A stretch of DNA of 64,000 nucleotides from FEB-22 sp003105195 (lineage in GTDB: Bacteria > Pseudomonadota > Alphaproteobacteria > Rhizobiales > Xanthobacteraceae): assembly GCA_027493405.1 (NCBI GenBank), contig JAOSKV010000044.1:62001-126000 (forward strand), read 5' to 3'. The translations under genes and the position numbers were made by a program. How positions within the stretch are numbered: the first letter of the stretch is position 1; each line of letters begins with the position of its first letter. The notes below the pieces were generated by a model, which saw only the letters and a list, made by a program, of their open reading frames with translations, ran no database searches and had not been told where the DNA came from. This document shows, piece after piece, positions 59,111 through 64,000 of the stretch.

Positions 59111-59296
59111 TTACGCTTCCGCCTTGCTCTTGAGAACCTGCCGGCCCCGATACATGCCGGTCTTCAGGTCGATGTGGTGCGGCCGGCGCAGCTCGCCCGA
59201 ATCCTTGTCCTCGACATAGGTCGGCTTCTTCAGCGCATCGGCCGAGCGGCGCATGCCGCGTCGGGAGGGCGAGGTCTTTCGTTTCGGCACAGCCAT
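59111..59296 (-). CDS. rpmF: 50S ribosomal protein L32
   Basis: Structural protein of the large subunit, 61 residues. N-terminal MAVPKRKTSPSRRGMRRSADAL is the L32 signature, with YVEDKDSGELRRPHHIDLKTGMYRGRQVL following. The start at 59296 is clear from conservation. No zinc-binding cysteines, as usual for alphaproteobacterial L32. Confidence 0.97.
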   Translation of the reverse strand: MAVPKRKTSPSRRGMRRSADALKKPTYVEDKDSGELRRPHHIDLKTGMYRGRQVLKSKAEA

Positions 59297-59519
59297 GGGT
59301 GCGGTCTCCTGGCAACGGCCCCGGGCGTCGCCGGGCGCACGGGCAATCCGTGGGAAAGCGCGCTTATAGAGGATCGTCGCGGGCGAGGCTAGGGCCCCGG
59401 CGGAGCATCGGAACACCGGCCTCGGGAGGTTAGAGGCGCGAATCCCATCATCCGGGGGGCCCCGACCCTGAGGACGCCGCAAAGCTCGCCATGGGTGGGC
59501 CACGAACTCGGCGTCCCCG

Positions 59520-60221
59520 TCACCGCCCGCGCAGGCAGTCGTCGAGGCCGGGGTTGGCGCGGGCGCGGGCCTGGTAGATGCCGGCGAGGCGGGTGACGCC
59601 GCGGCCCGGGCGGGCCGCGCTGCGGCGGACCGGGTTCGGGAGGACGGCCGCCAGGATCGCGGCCTCGCGCGCCCCGACATCGCGCGCCGACTTGCCGAAG
59701 GCGTGCCGCACGCCCGCCTCGGCGCCGAACCGGCCGTTCGGCCCCCACTCCGCGATGTTGAGATAGATCTCCATGATGCGCCGCTTCGGCAGCACCAGGT
59801 CGATCCAGAGCGCGAGCGGGAGCTCGAGCGCCTTGCGCACGAAGCTGCGTCCCGGCCACAGGAACAGGTTCTTCGCGGTCTGCTGCGTGATCGTCGAGCC
59901 GCCGCGCGCCTCGCTGAGGTCCTCGGCCTCCTCGATCGCCTCCTTGAGCTCCCGGAGGTCGACGCCCCAATGGCTGCAGAAGCGCGCATCCTCGGCGACG
60001 ATCACGGCGCGCGGCAGCGCCGGCGCGACCTGCGCCAGCGGCAGCCAGACGCGCTCGACCCGCTGGCCCGTGACCCAGCGCCAGGCCATCAGGGTCGAGA
60101 CCGGCGGCACCGCCAGGTAGAGGAGCGTCACGGCGTAGGGCAGCAGCAGGACCGCGAGCACGAGGCCGAGCAGCCAGCGCCACGGCCGTGCCCCCCTCGC
60201 CCGCGCCCAGGTCATCGCCAT
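59520..60221 (-). CDS. mtgA: Monofunctional biosynthetic peptidoglycan transglycosylase
   Basis: Polymerises lipid II into glycan strands in the periplasm while anchored by one N-terminal helix (about 15-40). 233 residues. GT51 motifs are intact: catalytic Glu in VIVAEDARFCSHWGVD, GGSTITQQTAKNLFLWPGRSFVRKALE, KRRIMEIYLNIAEWG and FGAEAGVRHAFGKSA. Start 60221 (MAMTWARA). It is divergent from the RraA-like gene. Confidence 0.94.
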   Translation of the reverse strand: MAMTWARARGARPWRWLLGLVLAVLLLPYAVTLLYLAVPPVSTLMAWRWVTGQRVERVWLPLAQVAPALPRAVIVAEDARFCSHWGVDLRELKEAIEEAEDLSEARGGSTITQQTAKNLFLWPGRSFVRKALELPLALWIDLVLPKRRIMEIYLNIAEWGPNGRFGAEAGVRHAFGKSARDVGAREAAILAAVLPNPVRRSAARPGRGVTRLAGIYQARARANPGLDDCLRGR

Positions 60222-60458
60222 GGGGCGAGTTAAGCATGTCCCGCCCCGCGAGGGGACCTCGCCTTGACGCGACCCGGGGGGCTCGGACATGCGGAGCCAT
60301 GACCGCCGGGTTCCATGCGCGCCGCGACCGGGTCGCGCGATCGAGGCGCTGCTCGGCCCGTACGCGCTTCGTCGCGGCACGTCGCGCTTGAGCGCAGCCG
60401 CGAATGCGGCTCGAATAGCCGCGGTCGACGACTGCCGCGGCCGCCCGAGGAGGACAGC

Positions 60459-61190
60459 ATGCCGAACCGCAAGGCCGATCCCGTCGCCGCGGCGCGCGCC
60501 GCGACGGCGCGCCTCAACGCCGCCGCCGCCGACATCTCCGAGACGACCGGGAACCTCCCCCCCCGCCTCGCCAAGCTCTACACCGGCATCGTGCACGACG
60601 TGATGCGCGAGATGGGCGCAAAGGACTTCACGCTGCCGCACACCATCCATCCGATCACGGTGGCGAAGCGCTTCGCCGGCCCGGTGTTCACGCTGCGCGG
60701 CAAGGTCGCGAAAGCCGACCCGCACGAGACCCTGCTGGCCTGGACCGACTTCCTGTCGAAGGCCAAGTCCGGCCATGTGGTGGTGATCCAGGCGAACGAC
60801 TCCGAGGTCGCCCACATGGGCGAGCTCTCGGGCGAGACCCTGGCGCGCAAGGGGGTGCCGGGCGTCATCGTCGACGGTGGCACGCGCGACGTCGAGTTCC
60901 TGATGGAGATGGGCTTTCCGGTCCATGCCCGCTACGTCACACCGCGCGACGTGGTCGGCTACTGGCTGGCCGAGGGCATCGACGTGCCGATCAGGATCGG
61001 GCCGGTCGCGATCAACCCGGGCGACTACCTGCTCGCCGACCGCGACGGCGTCGTGATCCTGCCGCGCGCCGACGCCGCCGCGATCATCGCCAAGGCCGAG
61101 GCCGCGATCGGCACCGAGAACAAGATCCGCAGCGCGATCCTCGGCGGCATGGACCCGAAGGAAGCCTACGAGACGTACGGGAAGTTCTGA
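60459..61190 (+). CDS. RraA-like / HMG aldolase family protein
   Basis: A 243-residue member of the RraA/dimethylmenaquinone-methyltransferase-like fold, longer than RraA itself. GAGGAGGA precedes the start at 60459. Motifs: IVHDVMREMGAKDFTLPHTI, PVFTLRGKV, VVIQANDSEVAHMGELSGETLARKGVPGVIVDGGTRD (the substrate/metal region) and GDYLLADRDGVVILPR. Relatives include 4-hydroxy-4-methyl-2-oxoglutarate-type aldolases and RNase E regulators; an aldolase-like role is more likely here given the nearby catabolic genes. Not proven. Confidence 0.82.
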   Translation: MPNRKADPVAAARAATARLNAAAADISETTGNLPPRLAKLYTGIVHDVMREMGAKDFTLPHTIHPITVAKRFAGPVFTLRGKVAKADPHETLLAWTDFLSKAKSGHVVVIQANDSEVAHMGELSGETLARKGVPGVIVDGGTRDVEFLMEMGFPVHARYVTPRDVVGYWLAEGIDVPIRIGPVAINPGDYLLADRDGVVILPRADAAAIIAKAEAAIGTENKIRSAILGGMDPKEAYETYGKF

Positions 61191-61226
61191 CCCCGCGGCG
61201 CAGGGTGGCGCGCGCCACGAACTGCA

Positions 61227-61925
61227 TCAGATCGGCGCCGCGCCCGCCGTCATGCCGCCGCACACATAAAGGACCTGCCCGGTCACGAAGCCGCTCCGTT
61301 CGTCGAGCAGGAAGGCGACCGCATGCGCCACGTCCTCGGGCGTGCCCATGCGCTTCACCGGGATGGCGTCGACGATCGCTTGCGTGCGCGGCGCGCCGGG
61401 CGGGTTGGCGGCGTCGAACAGCGCCGTGCGGATCGGGCCCGGGCCGATCGCGTTCGCCGTGATGCCGTGGGCGCCGAGCTCCAGCGCCCAGACCCGGGTC
61501 ATGCCGATCAGCCCCGCCTTGGTGGCCGCATAGGCGGTGCGCTGCTCCTTGCCGAGGGCCGCGCGCGAGGAGATGCTCACGACCCGGCCGAACCCCGCCG
61601 CCTTCATGCCGGGCAGCAGCGCCTGCAGGCACTGCAGCGCGCAGCGCAGGTTGAGCGACACGACCGCGTCGAGGTCGGCCAGCGTCTGCGCCTCGACCGG
61701 GGCGCCGCGCACCATGCCGACATTGTTGACGAGGCGCGTGATCGGCCCCTCGCGCAGCGCCGCGGCCAGCGCCTGCGCGGTCGCGTCCGGATCGGTGAGA
61801 TCGGCGCGGATGCCGTCGCCCTCGCGGTCGATCACCACGACCTCGTAGCCGTCGTGCCGGCAGCGTTCGGCCGTGGCGCGGCCGATCCCCGCCGCGCCGC
61901 CCGTGATCAGCACCCGCTCCGCCAT
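61227..61925 (-). CDS. Short-chain dehydrogenase/reductase
   Basis: A 232-residue classical SDR using NAD(P). Rossmann motif ITGGAAGIGRA at the N-terminus, DLTDPDA, NNVGMV, then catalytic Ser (VSISSRAALGKEQR) and Tyr-Lys (AYAATKAGLIGMT). The substrate is unknown. The ATG at 61925 begins one base after the stop of the VOC gene, so it is the last gene of an aldolase-VOC-SDR operon. It is convergent with the RraA-like gene. Confidence 0.88.
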   Translation of the reverse strand: MAERVLITGGAAGIGRATAERCRHDGYEVVVIDREGDGIRADLTDPDATAQALAAALREGPITRLVNNVGMVRGAPVEAQTLADLDAVVSLNLRCALQCLQALLPGMKAAGFGRVVSISSRAALGKEQRTAYAATKAGLIGMTRVWALELGAHGITANAIGPGPIRTALFDAANPPGAPRTQAIVDAIPVKRMGTPEDVAHAVAFLLDERSGFVTGQVLYVCGGMTAGAAPI

Positions 61926-61926
61926 G

Positions 61927-62313
61927 TCAGGCCGGCTTGCGCTCGAGACCTCGATCGACACGCCCTCCGGCCCGCGGATGAAGCAGATCTGACGCCGGGC
62001 GGATCTCGGTGAGCTCCTTGGTGAACTCGGCGCCCTTCTGCTTCAGCTCGGCGACCACGGCCGCGATATTGCTGACCGTGAGCCCGAAATGGTCGAGCCC
62101 CTGGTGGGGCGTGGCGGGCGGCGGGTTGACGCCGTCCCCCGCCGCCACCGGCGCGATGAAGATGCTGGCACCGCCGAGCCTGAGGTCGATGCGCGGCTGG
62201 CCGTCCTGCCGGCTGCGGATCACCTCGGCGCCGAGCATCCGCTCGTACCAGGCGGCCGTCGCCTCCGGATCGGGGCTGCGCAGGTGGATATGGTCGTACG
62301 TGAACTTGGACAT
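61927..62313 (-). CDS. VOC (glyoxalase/dioxygenase fold) protein, with compensating frameshifts near the end
   Basis: A 128-residue vicinal-oxygen-chelate protein starting at 62313 (MSKFTYDHIHLRSPDPEAT). Core motifs: TAAWYERMLGAEVI, RIDLRLGGASIFIAPV and GLDHFGLTVSNIAAVVAELKQKGAEF. After TEIRP (about 62000) the residues become unlike the family. In another frame the expected ending (ICFIRGPEGVSIE) is readable, and the first frame resumes with LERKPA at about 61945. Two opposite single-base errors would explain this. The stop is one base before the SDR start. Substrate unknown. Confidence 0.8.
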   Translation of the reverse strand: MSKFTYDHIHLRSPDPEATAAWYERMLGAEVIRSRQDGQPRIDLRLGGASIFIAPVAAGDGVNPPPATPHQGLDHFGLTVSNIAAVVAELKQKGAEFTKELTEIRPASDLLHPRAGGRVDRGLERKPA

Positions 62314-62344
62314 GTCTCTCCGGTCCCGGCGCGCCCGTGCTGGC

Positions 62345-63121
62345 TCAGCTCTTGTAGTCCGGCTCGTTGCGGTCGAGGATCCGCTTGAGCGCCTCGAAGT
62401 GCCACTGCGAGGGCTTCTTGCCGCCATAGGTGCGGCCCGAGCGGAATTCCGCGATCGTGGCGTCGATGACGTCCTGCGGCAGCATCTTCAGCGGGCGCTG
62501 CGTCCACATGGCGTAGATCTGCACCTGGGCGACGCGCTCCGTGTAGTAGAGCAGGTCGTAGGCCTCGGCGATGGTGCGGCCGACGGTGGCGACGCCGTGG
62601 TTCGCCATCATCAGCACCTTCTTGTCGCCGATCACGCCGGCGAGGCGCTCGCCTTCGGCCGGATCGAAGGCCGGGCCCGTATAGGTGTGGTCATAGGCCG
62701 TGAAGGTCGCGATCGCGAGCTCGGTCTGCCCGATCGGCAGGATGCGCGGGTCCTCGAGCCTTGCGAGCGCGCTCGCGAACGGCATGTGGGTGTGGAACAC
62801 GGCGGTCGCGTGCGGGATCAGCCGGTGCATCGGCGCATGGATGCAGTAGCAGGACTGCTCGATCTCGCCCTCGCCGGCGCGCCGCGTGCCGTCGTAGCCG
62901 ATCTCCATGAAGGAGCTCGCCGCCACCTCGGACCAGTGCATCCCGAACGGGATCTGGTAGTAGCGGTCCGCGGTGCCGGGCACGCGCGCCGTGAGATGGT
63001 TGAAGATGCCTTCGTTGAAGCCGTGCATCACGGCGAGCCGATGCGCCGCCGCGAGATCGACCCGTGCCTGCCATTGCGCGGTGCCGACGTCGACGCCCGC
63101 CTCGATGGTCTCGAGGAGCAT
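62345..63121 (-). CDS. Class II aldolase/adducin family protein
   Basis: A 258-residue zinc-dependent aldolase-type protein. The start at 63121 (MLLETIEAG) was chosen for its AGGGAGG ribosome-binding site; a longer start at 63166 lacks one. Metal-binding histidines are in AVFHTHMPFASALAR and MMANHGVATVG, with the acidic and glycine-rich EGIFNHLTARVPG before. Related proteins act on phosphorylated or free sugars and hydroxy acids; the substrate here is unknown. It is the first gene of the aldolase-VOC-SDR operon. Confidence 0.87.
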   Translation of the reverse strand: MLLETIEAGVDVGTAQWQARVDLAAAHRLAVMHGFNEGIFNHLTARVPGTADRYYQIPFGMHWSEVAASSFMEIGYDGTRRAGEGEIEQSCYCIHAPMHRLIPHATAVFHTHMPFASALARLEDPRILPIGQTELAIATFTAYDHTYTGPAFDPAEGERLAGVIGDKKVLMMANHGVATVGRTIAEAYDLLYYTERVAQVQIYAMWTQRPLKMLPQDVIDATIAEFRSGRTYGGKKPSQWHFEALKRILDRNEPDYKS

Positions 63122-63249
63122 GCCATCCTCCCTGGGCTGTGCGTTTTTCTTTGCAGGTTCGGCCATGCCGGGCCGAGCGTCAATGCGGTTCGCGGCGCGC
63201 CGGCGATGCGCGGCGCGCATGCGCCTGGCAGGCCGGCCGCCGCGGCGCC

Positions 63250-64000
63250 CTATTCCGCGGCGCTGCGGCCCGTCGCGCCGAAGCGCCGCTCGATGTAATC
63301 GACCACCATCTGCTTGAAGTCGGCCGCGAGCGTCGGCCCGCGCAGGGTCGCGACCTTGCGGCCGTCGACGAACACGGGGGCGGTCGGCTGCTCGCCGGTG
63401 CCGGGCAGCGAGATGCCGATATCGGCATGCTTGCTCTCGCCCGGGCCGTTCACGATGCAGCCCATCACGGCCACGTTGAGCCCCTCGACGCCCGGATAGC
63501 GCGTCTTCCAGTCCGGCATGGAGTCGCGGATGAAGTCCTGGATGTCGCGCGCGAGCTCCTGGAAGGTCGTCGAGGTGGTGCGGCCGCAGCCCGGGCAGGC
63601 CGCGACCAGCGGCACGAACGTGCGGAACCCCATGGTCTGCAGCAGCTCCTGCGCGACCTTCACTTCCAGCGTGCGGTCGCCCGCGGGCTCGGGCGTGAGC
63701 GAGACCCGGATGGTGTCGCCGATCCCCTGCTGCAGCAGGATCCCCATGGCGGCCGAGGAGGCGACGATGCCCTTCGAGCCCATGCCGGCTTCGGTCAGCC
63801 CGAGATGCAGCGCATAGTCGGAGCGCCGCGCGAGCGCGAGATAGACCGCGATCAGGTCCTGCACGGCCGAGACCTTGGCCGAGAGGATGATCCGCGACCG
63901 CGGCAGCCCGATCGCCTCGGCGCGTTCGGCCGAGATGAGCGCGGAGCGCACCATGGCCTCGCGCGTCACCGCGCGCGCGTCGCGCGGCACAGCGCTGCGT
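63250..64000 (-). CDS. ispG: 4-hydroxy-3-methylbut-2-enyl-diphosphate synthase IspG, N-terminus cut by the window
   Basis: [4Fe-4S] enzyme of the MEP isoprenoid pathway (methylerythritol cyclodiphosphate to HMBPP). Only the C-terminal part of about 250 residues is in the window; the open frame continues beyond 64000, so the true start is outside. Cluster-binding cysteines are in VAACPGCGRTTS and MGCIVNGPGESKHADIG. Other family sequence: YALHLGLTEAGMGSKGIVASSAAMGILLQQGIGDTIRVSLTPEP. Confidence 0.95.
   Translation of the reverse strand, partial: RSAVPRDARAVTREAMVRSALISAERAEAIGLPRSRIILSAKVSAVQDLIAVYLALARRSDYALHLGLTEAGMGSKGIVASSAAMGILLQQGIGDTIRVSLTPEPAGDRTLEVKVAQELLQTMGFRTFVPLVAACPGCGRTTSTTFQELARDIQDFIRDSMPDWKTRYPGVEGLNVAVMGCIVNGPGESKHADIGISLPGTGEQPTAPVFVDGRKVATLRGPTLAADFKQMVVDYIERRFGATGRSAAE

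Overview
The window is about 64 kb of very GC-rich, densely packed chromosome. Gene content and order point to an alphaproteobacterium of the Hyphomicrobiales (Rhizobiales): rpmB beside a DUF3108 protein and an SUV3-like helicase, cobS-cobT with a nearby J-domain protein and bolA, divergent ubiG and lysC, then ptsP-prfA-prmC-DUF4167, and phaB-phaA divergent from phaR. The species cannot be named from sequence alone. Almost everything is housekeeping. I see no phage, insertion sequence, CRISPR array, rRNA or tRNA.

Layout. 1-9.5 kb: helicase (runs off the left edge), a small unknown protein, DUF3108 protein, rpmB, a phytase-family esterase-like protein and cobT-cobS (aerobic cobalamin synthesis). 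9.7-17.0 kb: an IclR regulator divergent from two tandem, complete TRAP transporters (dctPQM twice). This block separates cobS from the J-domain gene and bolA that normally adjoin it. 17-26 kb: J-domain protein, bolA, NTF2-like protein, CorC/HlyC protein, aroB-aroK, a 49-aa membrane protein, xerD, accA, an L,D-transpeptidase lipoprotein. 25.6-34 kb: YcxB-like protein, lipid-kinase-like protein, secA, a parvulin-type isomerase, argJ, a MutT-type Nudix enzyme, an Flp pilin. 34-47.6 kb: methyltransferase, comF, glutaredoxin, nitrilase-like amidase, DUF1178, EamA transporter, ubiG/lysC, FkbM methyltransferase, ptsP-prfA-prmC, DUF4167. 47.7-64 kb: methyltransferase, gloB-like hydrolase, cupin, EamA transporter, Ca/Na antiporter, phaB-phaA/phaR (polyhydroxybutyrate), a c-di-GMP phosphodiesterase, gamma-glutamyltransferase, rpmF, mtgA, an RraA-like protein, an aldolase-VOC-SDR operon and ispG (cut by the right edge).

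The most distinctive regulatory signal is at the TRAP island. Both dctP promoters carry a pair of TTTCA-type sites spaced exactly 32 bp apart. The first pair lies next to the IclR start codon, so one regulator probably controls both transporters. A good sigma-54-like promoter precedes ptsP.

The second theme is sequence quality. At least seven genes are broken by single-base indels, mostly in G/C runs: helicase, the small protein after it, dctP, argJ, nitrilase, DUF1178 and VOC. argJ also contains a roughly 550-bp tandem duplication whose copies carry complementary errors. Residual long-read or assembly error explains this better than biological gene decay. I did not find a convincing wholly new biological system.
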